Part shown: positions 27,634-36,814 of the stretch, piece after piece | Numbering within the stretch: the stretch's first letter is position 1 | Layout: the number at the start of each line of letters is the position of its first letter | From: Levilactobacillus enshiensis | GTDB lineage: Bacteria > Bacillota > Bacilli > Lactobacillales > Lactobacillaceae | Direction: 5' to 3' | Assembly (NCBI RefSeq): GCF_007115095.1 | Contig: NZ_SULH01000012.1 | Span: forward strand, 50,339-114,338 | Length of the DNA: 64,000 nt | The notes under the pieces: model-generated | The model's database searches: none | The model's input: only the letters and a program-made list of their open reading frames with translations | What the model was told of the DNA's origin: nothing | Translations under genes and position numbers: made by a program

Positions 27634-28686
27634 TTATTTGAACGTGTAAACCAGCTTGTTGGTGTAGGTACCATTGTGGGCAGCACTAGCAGCTAAGCTC
27701 ACTTGACCATAAGCTAACGTCATGCTGAACGCATCTTTAACCGTACCGTCAGACTTTACGTAACCCAACATTGCCCGTAATGGCGTTGCAGTCTGGCCAC
27801 TAGTCAGCGCCGTCTTATTGATGTTCTTGAAAGCCGCCTTCGTCGTTGCTAAGCCCATAATGGCTTCGGCAGTTGAGTTGGCGTTAGCATTTTCCTTACC
27901 GTTGTAGGTGTAACCAAAGGCACCGCTCTTGTAAACAGCCTTCTTCAAGTAACTCCGACCGGCAGTTGCCGCTGCTTTGACTGTCTTGTTCTTGCTCTTG
28001 CCCATGGCTAAGGCGTTAACCGCAACGGCCGTGGTGTCACTGTCGACACTAGCAACCGTGTTGTTGTAGGCCCAGCCCTTGTTGGCTTGTTGACTCTTAG
28101 CAATCTTCAAGCTTAATGAAGACTTGGAGAAAGCGGCCTTGCTAGGCTTCTTAAAGGTCTTGTTAGAAGAGACGGCGATCAAAGTCGTGCTTTGAACGTT
28201 AACCGTTTGCTTATTCATAGACTTCTTGTACAACGTGCTGACCAAGTTCATAGACTTCTTAGCGCCAGCTGGTTTGTAGGTCGTTGGATTGACCCCAATT
28301 GCTTGCAGACCAATGATGGCGTTCGCCAAAACGGCCGGATCACTCTTCTTGGAAACAACCAAGTTCTTCTTAACTAATTTCTTCTGGCTAGTCGTAAACT
28401 TGTAGCCTTGTTTCTTCAAGCCTAACAGAAAATCAGAGTAACCAGCAGCAGTCCCTGTCGTTGGATATGCGGACTTGCTAAAGATCTGTGCTTTGCTGGT
28501 CAAGCCGTCTTTGTTGGCTTTCAGCATCTTCTTTGCGTATGTAGTTGCAGACTTGGTCTTGCTCGTCCGGTAGCCCTTGCTGGCAGTCTTGACACTGGCG
28601 GCACCCGCGTCAACTACTGGTACTAAGGTCCCTAAAGCCAATACTGCAGTTAGTGAAGCCGTCATTACTTTGTTCATCTTAAACAT
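27634..28686 (-). CDS. secreted alpha-barrel protein resembling the transcobalamin N-domain
   Basis: 350 residues from the ATG at 28686 (AAAGGATGATGGGATA before it). A signal peptide (MFKMNKVMTASLTAVLALG...VDAGAA) precedes a Lys-rich mature part of repeated helices: YSDFLLGLKKQGYKF, AVLANAIIGLQAIGVNP, DSDTTAVAVNALAM, NANSTAEAIMGLA, and DAFSMTLAYGQVSLAA. The spacing and sequence resemble the alpha6/alpha6 barrel of intrinsic factor/transcobalamin and related prenyltransferase-repeat proteins. Together with the DUF4430 protein it would make a two-chain version of the eukaryotic B12 binders. Homology is inferred by eye. Confidence 0.72.
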   Translation of the reverse strand: MFKMNKVMTASLTAVLALGTLVPVVDAGAASVKTASKGYRTSKTKSATTYAKKMLKANKDGLTSKAQIFSKSAYPTTGTAAGYSDFLLGLKKQGYKFTTSQKKLVKKNLVVSKKSDPAVLANAIIGLQAIGVNPTTYKPAGAKKSMNLVSTLYKKSMNKQTVNVQSTTLIAVSSNKTFKKPSKAAFSKSSLSLKIAKSQQANKGWAYNNTVASVDSDTTAVAVNALAMGKSKNKTVKAAATAGRSYLKKAVYKSGAFGYTYNGKENANANSTAEAIMGLATTKAAFKNINKTALTSGQTATPLRAMLGYVKSDGTVKDAFSMTLAYGQVSLAASAAHNGTYTNKLVYTFK

Positions 28687-28714
28687 TATCCCATCATCCT
28701 TTAAATTAAATTTC

Positions 28715-28776
28715 ACTGGTGATAACCAGTCACAGTTGTCAACTGCGCCACCCCATCATGTCTCCGTGATGGGGTG
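28715..28776. repeat. three consecutive inverted repeats upstream of the alpha-barrel gene
   Basis: ACTGGTGATAACCAGT (28715-28730), CAGTTGTCAACTG (28733-28745), and CACCCCATCA / TGATGGGGTG (28749-28776, 8-base loop) follow one another directly. They lie upstream of the ribosome site of the gene at 28686. Operators or leader hairpins; none is followed by a U-tract on the coding strand. I do not recognise a cobalamin riboswitch. Confidence 0.55.
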
Positions 28777-29023
28777 AATCATAGCTAGCTACAACCCGTG
28801 TTTTATAACATATATGTTACCCACTACCATTTGACACACTAATTCCAATAACAATTGATTTTTGAATAATTTCGCCACTAATAAATGCTGTACGATAATT
28901 AATTATCCAATCAATCACTATGCTGCAAGCCACCAACAGTCAGCCTCACAACTTACCGTATGCCACTATCCAGTAACCGTCTACACCCCGTAGTAATTTC
29001 CCCGCTACGTCGACATGGGTGCT
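28777..29023. other. intergenic region within the cobalamin cluster
   Basis: AT-rich, 247 bases, no gene. Possibly a secondary promoter for the alpha-barrel, DUF4430 and pduV genes; no box pair stands out. Confidence 0.3.
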
Positions 29024-29752
29024 TTAGCTGTGATGCTGACGACCGCTCACCATACTCTTGGGTAAGACTTGATACTTGATGATCAGTCGATCCATCAGTC
29101 GCCGCCACGGTCGATAGAGCAGCAGAATGCTGACCGCGTTAGTAGCGGCATGTAGCGCATCGAAGAGAAAACTGCCGGCAAACGCCAGTAAGAAACTGGT
29201 GACGCGTAACGGTCGTACGTAGGCCAAGGCATACCAGAGATCCATGATCCAGCCGAACCAGAATCCCCACAAGGCTCCCCAGACGACCAGTAACCAGACA
29301 TTATCCTTAAGCTGACTACGTCGTAGCAATCCCGTTGTCAGCCCCATCAGGCCCCACGCCAACATTTGCCACGGCGTCCACGGTCCCTGCCCCAAGAACA
29401 GGTTTGAGACCAGTGCCATCATCGAGCCGCTCACAAATCCCATCTCTGGGCCCAGGCTCACAGCACTCACGATGACGACAAAACTAGTCAACTGAACATT
29501 AGGAATTGCGGCTAAAGGCACCCGTCCCAAAACACCCAGCGCAACGATCACTGCTAGAAATACCAGTAAACGAGTACTCATTTCCCGCTTTTCGAAGTGC
29601 CAGTAAGCCGGTAAAAGGCTAACTGCCAAACAGCCAAAGCTGAACCAGAGGTAGTGTTTACCCTTTAGCAGGAGCATTCCTGCTAACAAGATCAGCATTA
29701 ATACGACCGGAACAATCAGGCCCCAGTTAACTTGTTGTCGTCGTTGTTCGAT
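29024..29752 (-). CDS. ECF transporter substrate-binding subunit, cobalamin type (CbrT-like)
   Basis: Membrane S component with about six helices. The segment NVQLTSFVVIVSAVSLGPEM, then SNLFLGQGPWTPWQMLAWG resembles the CbrT cobalamin S component. The first in-frame ATG is at 29698 but lacks a ribosome site. A strong GGGAGG (29762-29767) points to a start at ATC 29752 or ATT 29758, which would give 242-244 residues and a proper N-terminal helix; this non-canonical start is uncertain. It overlaps the ATPase gene end. The context with pdu and pduO supports B12 as substrate. Confidence 0.75.
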   Translation of the reverse strand: MEQRRQQVNWGLIVPVVLMLILLAGMLLLKGKHYLWFSFGCLAVSLLPAYWHFEKREMSTRLLVFLAVIVALGVLGRVPLAAIPNVQLTSFVVIVSAVSLGPEMGFVSGSMMALVSNLFLGQGPWTPWQMLAWGLMGLTTGLLRRSQLKDNVWLLVVWGALWGFWFGWIMDLWYALAYVRPLRVTSFLLAFAGSFLFDALHAATNAVSILLLYRPWRRLMDRLIIKYQVLPKSMVSGRQHHS

Positions 29753-31407
29753 TGTAATTCACCTCCCTTCGTGGTCAGCCGAACGTCTTGCCAAAAGAGT
29801 GCGCTAGGTACTTGTTGTCGCAGCAAACGATTAACGGCTGTGGTTGATAAAAAGTTGCTCGTAAAAAACGTACGGGTTGACTGCGGTTGACTAACTTGCC
29901 CATCAAACATAAACGTACAGTTGGTCGCAAATGCCGCACAAAAATCCATATCGTGACTGGCCATGACGACCGTTAATCCCGCTTGATGGGCCTGCTGCAA
30001 GATACCGCCAATGTGTTGTTTGGTATCTGGATCGAGCCCCTTAGTGGGTTCATCTAGCAATAACAACTCCGGCTGGGCCATCAAGGCTAAGCCTAGACCG
30101 AGCAACTGTTGCTGCCCCCCGCTCAGGTCAAAAGCATTCTGCTCAGCCACTCTGGTCAAATGACAAGTGGTCAACATCGTTTGAACGGCCTGATCAATAT
30201 CGGTGCGACCCACCAATTTGGCCTGCGCCGTGAGCTCAGCTATCACCGTTTCCCCACTGAATTGTTCCGTGGGATTCTGTGAGAGGTAGCCGATGTGCGC
30301 CAGTCGTTCGCCATTTTTCAACTTCCAAACGATCTGTTGATTCAGCCGTACCTTACCATGTTGCGGTTTTTGGAGACCAGCTAAAATTGTCAACAACGTC
30401 GATTTACCCGACCCATTCTTGCCAATAATCGCCAACCAATCACCCGTATTCACGGTCAAGTTGAGTTGCCGCAGCACGGCTGACCCATTCTCGTAGTGCC
30501 GGGTAATTTCTCTAGCCGTTAATAATGGCGTCGCCGCAACCTTCAAGGTCGTCGCCGCTGGCTGTACAGCAAAGTGCCAATTACCAGTCTGCAACGCCTG
30601 TCGACCCGCCGTCACCGTTAAGGGCAAGGGTCGTACGGGTAATTCGTGAGCCAGAAAGAACTCAGGGACCGGCGGCACGAACGCCCGTAACTCCGGCGTC
30701 TGGTGCATCTGCCGCAATCCCGGCGAAACTGGCCCAGCGTAGGTGACCTGCCCAGCCGTCAGCAAGACCAGCTGATCAGCCATTGACAGGACCCGACTTA
30801 ACCGATGTTCGGTCAAAATAATCGTAATTCCCAACTCATCGTGAACTTGTTGTAAAACGGTCAGAAAATTCTGAGCTGTCGTTGGATCCAACTGGGCTGT
30901 CGGCTCATCGAGTAAAATGACCTCTGGCTTAAGTGCCAGCACTGAGGCCAAGTTGACCAGCTGCAATTGCCCCCCAGAAAGACTGTCGATGGTCTGATGT
31001 AACAATTTATCCAGGCCCAAGAAGTTCGACAATTCCGCGATGCGCATGGTCATGGCCGCCGAATCAACCCCCAGATTTTCTAAAGGAAAGGCCAGTTCCT
31101 CAATCACAGTCGCCATGATTGGTTGCGTCTGTGGGTCTTGTGCCACATAGCCCAATTGCTGCGCACTGGCAACACTAGATAATGCCGTCAACGGCTGATT
31201 GTGAAAACGAACTTGCCCCATTTGTTCGCCAGCGGGTTGTAGTTCTGGTTTAAGTTGCTTCAGTAACGTGGTCTTCCCACTTCCCGTGGCACCGACGATG
31301 GTCACAAAGGCCCCCGCTTCGATGGTTAGGGAAATGTCGTTCAGTGTCGACTTCGTTTGCCCGGGATAGGTGAACGCTAGATGATCAAGCTGAATTAATT
31401 TTCCCAT
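29716..31407 (-). CDS. ECF transporter ATPase, two fused ATP-binding domains
   Basis: 563-residue fusion of EcfA-type ATPases. First half: Walker A GATGSGKTTLL near 38, signature LSGGQLQL, Walker B VILLDEPTAQLDP. Second half: Walker A GKNGSGKSTLL near 330, LSGGQQQLLGLGL, LLLLDEPTKGLDP. Energises uptake by the S component encoded downstream. It overlaps the T-component gene by 13 bases. Confidence 0.9.
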   Translation of the reverse strand: MGKLIQLDHLAFTYPGQTKSTLNDISLTIEAGAFVTIVGATGSGKTTLLKQLKPELQPAGEQMGQVRFHNQPLTALSSVASAQQLGYVAQDPQTQPIMATVIEELAFPLENLGVDSAAMTMRIAELSNFLGLDKLLHQTIDSLSGGQLQLVNLASVLALKPEVILLDEPTAQLDPTTAQNFLTVLQQVHDELGITIILTEHRLSRVLSMADQLVLLTAGQVTYAGPVSPGLRQMHQTPELRAFVPPVPEFFLAHELPVRPLPLTVTAGRQALQTGNWHFAVQPAATTLKVAATPLLTAREITRHYENGSAVLRQLNLTVNTGDWLAIIGKNGSGKSTLLTILAGLQKPQHGKVRLNQQIVWKLKNGERLAHIGYLSQNPTEQFSGETVIAELTAQAKLVGRTDIDQAVQTMLTTCHLTRVAEQNAFDLSGGQQQLLGLGLALMAQPELLLLDEPTKGLDPDTKQHIGGILQQAHQAGLTVVMASHDMDFCAAFATNCTFMFDGQVSQPQSTRTFFTSNFLSTTAVNRLLRQQVPSALFWQDVRLTTKGGELQSNNDDNKLTGA

Positions 31408-32291
31408 AAGCGATACACTCCCTCACCCAGTACTGGCAGACCAACAAACATGAGTAACGGCAAAACCAGCCACCAATCCATGCTGGCGCCAGCCGTCATC
31501 TGATAGACATCCGTGGTCCAACCGTAGCCTCGCCACCGGAAACTGATAATTAATATAAATAGGAACAGCCCACTCAAGCCAAAGATCACGTCGAGCGGTT
31601 GCCAAGCGTACGTTTGGTAATGGCTCCGCTTATGCGCCCCGAAACCCCGGGCCTCCATTAACACCGCTGTTTCCATTGCCGATGAGACAGAATCAATCAA
31701 CAAGATACGCATGAGTCGACCCGTCTTTTGGATCCGTTGCCCCCAAGATCCTTCAGTAACCACAATTCCGCGTGTCTTTTGCAACATGACCAACCGGCGA
31801 AATTTCTGTGTAAATAGACTGACCAATCGTAAGGAGATCGTAAGGAGCATCGCTAGTCGGGGAACTACTGGAAATAGGAGATAGCTGAGCTTGGGAGTCG
31901 TCAAGATGCCATTAAAGAGAATAAATGCCAGAATCATCGCACCCAGCAGAATCGCCATCGTACAGCCATAAAGTAGCCCCGTACGCGTCAACCGAAACGT
32001 TATGGGGCCTAACGTCAAGCGCCAAAGTAGTCCCCGACCATGCTGATTGAGGAGTAGATTAAACAACACGATGACCGCCATTAGTGATCCGATTCCCTTT
32101 AAAACGCCGACAATCCGTTGCCGGCTAAAATACCAGCAGCTGATACCTAGTAATCCACCAAATAACGTAATTGCTAAGATTAAATGATTAAAAACTAATA
32201 ATAGCGTAAACAATTCAACAAAATAAACGGCAACGACTGCCGGGTGAACTTGACTAAAAAATGATGTGCTGGCCAACGTTCCTACATTCAC
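31395..32291 (-). CDS. ECF transporter transmembrane (T) subunit
   Basis: 298-residue membrane protein with 5-6 helices and an EcfT-type C-terminal coupling region containing LMEARGFGAHKRSHY (the Ala-Arg-Gly motif) near residue 215. Start is GTG at 32291 with GGAGGG 7 bases upstream; an ATG four bases further on is out of frame. First gene of the cobalamin-uptake operon. Confidence 0.85.
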   Translation of the reverse strand: MNVGTLASTSFFSQVHPAVVAVYFVELFTLLLVFNHLILAITLFGGLLGISCWYFSRQRIVGVLKGIGSLMAVIVLFNLLLNQHGRGLLWRLTLGPITFRLTRTGLLYGCTMAILLGAMILAFILFNGILTTPKLSYLLFPVVPRLAMLLTISLRLVSLFTQKFRRLVMLQKTRGIVVTEGSWGQRIQKTGRLMRILLIDSVSSAMETAVLMEARGFGAHKRSHYQTYAWQPLDVIFGLSGLFLFILIISFRWRGYGWTTDVYQMTAGASMDWWLVLPLLMFVGLPVLGEGVYRLWEN

Positions 32292-32310
32292 CAGAGGTCC
32301 CTCCCATTAA

Positions 32311-32324
32311 TGCAACCGCTTTCA
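32311..32324 (-). promoter_or_regulatory. cre candidate in front of the ECF operon
   Basis: Minus strand TGAAAGCGGTTGCA matches the CcpA consensus TGWAANCGNTNWCA at all but one position. It lies just upstream of the ribosome site. Confidence 0.6.
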
Positions 32325-32600
32325 GATAGTTTCAAAACTACCCCACTACTAACTATTGCTATACGGTTACGCCAACTAAATTTTTGTTGGGCAAGTGGAT
32401 TAATCGCGCTTGTTTTATTATCAACCATTTTAACAAAATTTGCTAGGGGACCTTCTCAGCCGTCCCCAAAAAATGACACTTTTTAAACGGCTACTAAAGT
32501 TTAAAAATGTAATTATGTACAATAAAATTCCCTATAATTAGCGACTTCATAGCATTTCCACTCATTTTCTATAAAAATAGTTCTCTGTTAAAAAGTGTAT
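32325..32600. other. long upstream region of the ECF operon
   Basis: AT-rich, no gene. GGGGAC / GTCCCC (about 32444-32466) is a hairpin without a U-tract. GATAAT on the minus strand (about 32420) could be a -10 box. A regulatory leader is possible but not recognised. Confidence 0.3.
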
Positions 32601-32633
32601 AAAAAAACAGCCACCCCAACCACGGATGACTGC
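32601..32633 (-). terminator. terminator of the methyltransferase gene
   Basis: Minus strand stem CAGTCATCC / GGGTGGCTG with two G-T pairs, then T7. Confidence 0.75.
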
Positions 32634-32708
32634 TCTAATTTTCACACACATATTAAATCGACAATGCAAAGAATCAATGTTTATTACACATCATCTCTGA
32701 TAATCGTG

Positions 32709-34076
32709 TTATTTCTTAACCAACACCGTCACACTTTCCACGTGTGGTGTCTGTGGGAATTGGTCAACGGGTTGAATTGGGCCATCAATGACGTAGCCGC
32801 GTTCTTGGAAGAGTTGCACGTCACGTACTAAGGTTGCTGGGTTACAGCTGACGTAGACGACCTTCTTGGGCCCCATCTTGGTGGTGGATTCAATTAAGGT
32901 TTCGGCTAGACCCTTACGTGGTGGATCAACCACGACGATATCGGGCTTGATGCCTGCCGCTTGCCACTGAATCATTTGATCTTCCGCCTTGTCCACGAAG
33001 AAGTCCACGTTGCTCAAATGGTTCTTCTGCGCGTTGACCTTAGCATCTTCAATGGCTTCGGGGACGATGTCGACCCCATAGACCTGCTTGGCGTGCTTCG
33101 CCAAAGCTAATGAGATTGTCCCAATACCACAGTAAGCATCGATCACGGTCTCCTTACCAGTTAAGCCGGCCTTGTCGATGGCCATTTGGTACAGCTTTTC
33201 GGTCTGCTGAGGATTAACTTGGTAGAAGGAGCGCGCAGAAATCGCAAACGTTAAGCCCATCAACGTGTCTTCAATGGTTGGCTTCCCATAAAGGACGCGG
33301 GTAACATTCCCCATGATGACGTTAGTCTTCTTGGCATTCACGTTTAATACGATACTCGTCACTTCTGGCAGTGCCTGATGAATCTGATCGACTAGTTGGG
33401 CCTGGCTCGGAATCTTTTGGGTCCGGCTGATCAGGACAATCATCATTTCGTGACTGTAGTAGCCGCGGCGAACCATGATATTCCGGATAACACCCTTATC
33501 ACTGATTTCATTGTACGCTGGGATCTCAAATTGACGCAGCAAGTCGCGGACCTTGATGATGGCGGCATCGATAGCTGGATCTTGAATGTAGAAATCCGTC
33601 AACGGAATCAGGTCATGACTGTGTTGCCGGTAGAAACCAGTTTCCAATTGTCCCTTGATCATCCGGACAGGCACTTGGGCCTTGTTCCGGTATTGGGTTG
33701 GGTTCTCCATCCCTAACGTTGGTGCAACTTCAACATCTTGGTGCGCCTTACTGAAGAGTTCCGCAATTTGATGTTGCTTAAATTTCAATTGTGCTGGGTA
33801 GGCCAAATGTTGTAATGGCGCAATCCCGGTCTGCCGATAAGTCTTGTCGACATCTTTGACCCGGTCAGGCGATTCATTCTTCCAGGAAATCGCGCGCGCG
33901 AAACCATAGTTCTTAGCCACTTTAGTGACCTGGATTGTCAGCTCTTCACCGGGTAAGGCGTTTTCGATAAACAGTGGGAAGTCATCGACCTTAGCAACCC
34001 CCATCCCCTGATACGTCAGATCCATAATTGAAACGTCAAGTCGTTCATTTTTACTTACTGGTGCTTTAATTTTCAT
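32709..34076 (-). CDS. 23S rRNA (uracil-5-)-methyltransferase, RlmCD/RumA family
   Basis: 455 residues from the ATG at 34076 (GAGG upstream). N-terminal TRAM domain (LDVSIMDLTYQGMGVAKVDDF), SAM-binding AYCGIGTISLALAKHAKQVYG near 310, DPPRKGL near 400 and the catalytic VYVSCNPATLVRD near 425. The family methylates U747 and/or U1939 of 23S rRNA in Firmicutes. The CxxxxxC iron-sulfur cysteines of RumA are not evident. Confidence 0.88.
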   Translation of the reverse strand: MKIKAPVSKNERLDVSIMDLTYQGMGVAKVDDFPLFIENALPGEELTIQVTKVAKNYGFARAISWKNESPDRVKDVDKTYRQTGIAPLQHLAYPAQLKFKQHQIAELFSKAHQDVEVAPTLGMENPTQYRNKAQVPVRMIKGQLETGFYRQHSHDLIPLTDFYIQDPAIDAAIIKVRDLLRQFEIPAYNEISDKGVIRNIMVRRGYYSHEMMIVLISRTQKIPSQAQLVDQIHQALPEVTSIVLNVNAKKTNVIMGNVTRVLYGKPTIEDTLMGLTFAISARSFYQVNPQQTEKLYQMAIDKAGLTGKETVIDAYCGIGTISLALAKHAKQVYGVDIVPEAIEDAKVNAQKNHLSNVDFFVDKAEDQMIQWQAAGIKPDIVVVDPPRKGLAETLIESTTKMGPKKVVYVSCNPATLVRDVQLFQERGYVIDGPIQPVDQFPQTPHVESVTVLVKK

Positions 34077-34315
34077 AGTAACCTCAATTTCTTTAATGCT
34101 TATTCTTTTTTGTTCTAAGACAATAGTTAACCATTTATTCTGAAATGAGGGTCCGACCGGTGTCATTACCGATCGTGCCAAATTTCACTGCATCTGCCAT
34201 CATACATGGAAACCAACGCCACGTCCACCACTGGCTACCGAGATGTGTCCCCATCAAGCCACGGTAATGACCCGTTACTGTATGGGTTGTCTCAGTTGAA
34301 AGTTTCGTCGGCCGT
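34077..34315. other. intergenic region
   Basis: No gene recognised; presumably contains the promoter of the methyltransferase gene. Confidence 0.3.
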
Positions 34316-34356
34316 GAAAGAAAGGGACTTTGCCACCTGTTGTGCAAAAGTCCCTT
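34316..34356 (-). terminator. terminator of the gat-dagK unit
   Basis: Stem AAGGGACTTT / AAAAGTCCCTT with minus-strand TCTTTC tail. Confidence 0.7.
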
Positions 34357-34372
34357 CCATCTTAATCTTCCG

Positions 34373-35374
34373 TTATTGATCCGTGTCTGGCAATTCCTCA
34401 ACTTGTTTGACGAAGTTTTGTTCCGCCTCAAGTAATTCTGGAGATTCGCTAGTGACCGCGGAGTCTGGAATGGCATCCAAGTTGGCGTACATTTCGATAT
34501 GTTGCCGCAGATTGCGGAACTTCATCGGTGCATCGCCACCATATTCGCCATCCAGGTTGATCATCATCCGGTCTTCAACTGGCCGGGCAACAACTTTGCT
34601 GGTCTTCTCATAGATGATGTGCGAGTCGTTGATGTGTTTTCCACCGTTCAAGACCAAGCCCATGAGCCGTAAAATTTCCGGCATACTGGCCGTCTTGACA
34701 ATGATCATCGTGAACTTCCCGTCATCGAGCGCCGCATCCGGCACAATCTGCTCGAACCCCCCGATGGAATTGGTCAGCGCCAGCAAGAACATTGACGCCT
34801 TGCCACGGAAATGACCGCCATCGTAAGTCAGGTCCATATCGATTGGCTTGATCTGTGGCAGCAACTCGGCCCCTTTTAGCAAGTAGGCTAGGTAGCCAAA
34901 GATCGATTTCAAGTTCGATGGCACGTCGTAGGTCAGCTCGGTCAAGAGCCCCCCACCAGCAATATTGATAAAGTAGGTATCTCCCGCCTCACCAATGTCC
35001 ATCTTGATGGTCTGATCCTTCAAAACTACCTTCGCCGCTGCCAACGGATCCTCGCGCGGAATGTGGAGCGCCCGGGCATAATCATTCGTGGTACCGGCAG
35101 GAATAATAGCCATCTTGGGACGATGAGGGAGTCCAGCAATGCCGTTGACGACCTGGTTAATGGTCCCGTCGCCCCCGGCCGCTACGATGAGTTCAAAGCC
35201 GGCCTTAGCCGCCCGTGTTGCTTCATCGCGAGCCGAGTTCGGCGCCGGCGTTGTGGCGTAGGCACTCGTTTCGTACCCCGCCCGTTCAAACACCGCTAAA
35301 ATATCGATCAGGTCCTTCTTCAACGCCTCGCGTCCTGAAGTTGGGTTATAAATGACCCGTGCCCGTTTACGCAT
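34373..35374 (-). CDS. dagK: diacylglycerol kinase (DgkB type)
   Basis: Recycles diacylglycerol from lipoteichoic acid synthesis to phosphatidic acid. 333 residues; RARVIYNPTSGREALKKDL at the start, AAGGDGTINQVVNG near 65 (nucleotide site) and IPAGTTNDYARALHIPR near 90 are the family signatures. It follows gatB by 18 bases, the usual lactobacillus arrangement. Confidence 0.92.
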   Translation of the reverse strand: MRKRARVIYNPTSGREALKKDLIDILAVFERAGYETSAYATTPAPNSARDEATRAAKAGFELIVAAGGDGTINQVVNGIAGLPHRPKMAIIPAGTTNDYARALHIPREDPLAAAKVVLKDQTIKMDIGEAGDTYFINIAGGGLLTELTYDVPSNLKSIFGYLAYLLKGAELLPQIKPIDMDLTYDGGHFRGKASMFLLALTNSIGGFEQIVPDAALDDGKFTMIIVKTASMPEILRLMGLVLNGGKHINDSHIIYEKTSKVVARPVEDRMMINLDGEYGGDAPMKFRNLRQHIEMYANLDAIPDSAVTSESPELLEAEQNFVKQVEELPDTDQ

Positions 35375-35392
35375 GATGTGCCTCCATTAGTT

Positions 35393-36814
35393 CTATTGTT
35401 GCAACGCTGCCATCAACAATTTGTTGACAACTTGCGGGTTTGCTTGTCCGTGCGTCTGTTTCATGATTTGACCAACTAAGAAGCCAACTGCCCGCTTCTT
35501 CCCGTTGTTAAAGTCCTCAATGGATTGGGGATTGGCCGACAAGACGTCATCAATAATTGGTTGCAACTTAGCAGGATCGGAGAGTTGAACCAGGCCATGT
35601 GCTTCCACGTAAGCCTTAGGTTCTTCGCCGTCAGTAATCGCCTTGAAGACCTTCTTGGCCATCTTACTAGAAATGGTCCCATCGGAAATCAAATTGATCA
35701 TCCCCGCCAAGTTAGCTGGCGTCAATTTCGTTGCTTGTAAGTCAACTTGCTTCTCGTTCAGGTAGGCGTTCACGTCCCCTTGCAGGTAGTTGGCCGCCAT
35801 CTTAGGATCAGCCTTTAAGGCCACCGTTGCGTCGAAGAAGTCAGACATTTCCTTGGTCTGTGTGATGACCATGGCATCGTAATCCGTCAAGCCAAGCTCG
35901 TTGACGTAACGTTCACGCCGCTTGGTTGGCATTTCTGGCATGGCATCGCCCAGCTCTTTGATCCAATCGTCACTGATGTTCAGCGCTGGTAAGTCTGGTT
36001 CTGGGAAGTAACGATAATCGTCTGCCCCGGCCTTGACCCGCATCAGGATAGTTTCACCGGTCTTTTCATCAAAGCGCCGCGTTTCCTGTTGCACAGCACC
36101 ACCGGACATCAAGACCTGTTGTTGCCGTTTTTCTTCGTACTCCAACCCCCGTTGCACGTAGTTAAAGGAGTTCAAGTTCTTCAATTCCGTCTTGGTCCCA
36201 AACTTTTCTTGGCCCACGGGACGTACGGAAATGTTGACGTCGACCCGCATCGACCCTTCTTCCATCTTCACATCAGAGATCCCAGTAAATTGAATTCGTT
36301 GACGTAAAGCTTCCAAATAAGCGTAGGCTTCAGCAGGAGAAGCGATGTCTGGCTTGGACACGATTTCAATCAAAGGCGTCCCTTGCCGGTTCAAATCGAC
36401 GTAGGAATAGTCCCGTTCATGGGTGTTCTTCCCGGCATCTTCTTCGATATGCATTTCGGCGATCCCGATTTTTTTCTTCACACCGTCCACGTCAATTTCG
36501 ACCCAGCCATCGTGACCAATTGGCTTGTCGGATTGCGTGATTTGGTAAGCCTTGGGGTTATCCGGGTAGAAGTAATTCTTCCGGTCAAAGTGCGTGTGCT
36601 TTTCCACCGTAGCGTGTAAGGCCAGTGCGGCGATGATTCCGTCAGCAACGACCCCTTTGTTGGTGGTTGGCAGAACCCCGGGGTATCCCCAGTCGATCAC
36701 GTTGGTGTTGGCGTTAGGGTCGGCCCCATAGGCAACTGGTGATGGGCTAAAGATCTTTGAATGGGTCTTTAACTCAATGTGGACTTCCAGCCCAATAGTC
36801 GTTTCAAAGTTCAT
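35393..36814 (-). CDS. gatB: Asp/Glu-tRNA amidotransferase subunit B
   Basis: Kinase/tRNA-binding subunit of GatCAB, which amidates Glu-tRNA(Gln) and Asp-tRNA(Asn). 473 residues; [20 protein letters not shown] at 5-24, [20 protein letters not shown] near 80, and the C-terminal GatB/YqeY helical domain. Starts within the stop region of gatA (TAATG). Confidence 0.97.
   Translation of the reverse strand: MNFETTIGLEVHIELKTHSKIFSPSPVAYGADPNANTNVIDWGYPGVLPTTNKGVVADGIIAALALHATVEKHTHFDRKNYFYPDNPKAYQITQSDKPIGHDGWVEIDVDGVKKKIGIAEMHIEEDAGKNTHERDYSYVDLNRQGTPLIEIVSKPDIASPAEAYAYLEALRQRIQFTGISDVKMEEGSMRVDVNISVRPVGQEKFGTKTELKNLNSFNYVQRGLEYEEKRQQQVLMSGGAVQQETRRFDEKTGETILMRVKAGADDYRYFPEPDLPALNISDDWIKELGDAMPEMPTKRRERYVNELGLTDYDAMVITQTKEMSDFFDATVALKADPKMAANYLQGDVNAYLNEKQVDLQATKLTPANLAGMINLISDGTISSKMAKKVFKAITDGEEPKAYVEAHGLVQLSDPAKLQPIIDDVLSANPQSIEDFNNGKKRAVGFLVGQIMKQTHGQANPQVVNKLLMAALQQ

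Noticed and set aside
32292..32700. Cobalamin riboswitch upstream of the ECF operon
   Set aside because: I looked for the B12-box and the conserved core on the minus strand and did not see them; only a cre-like site is convincing.
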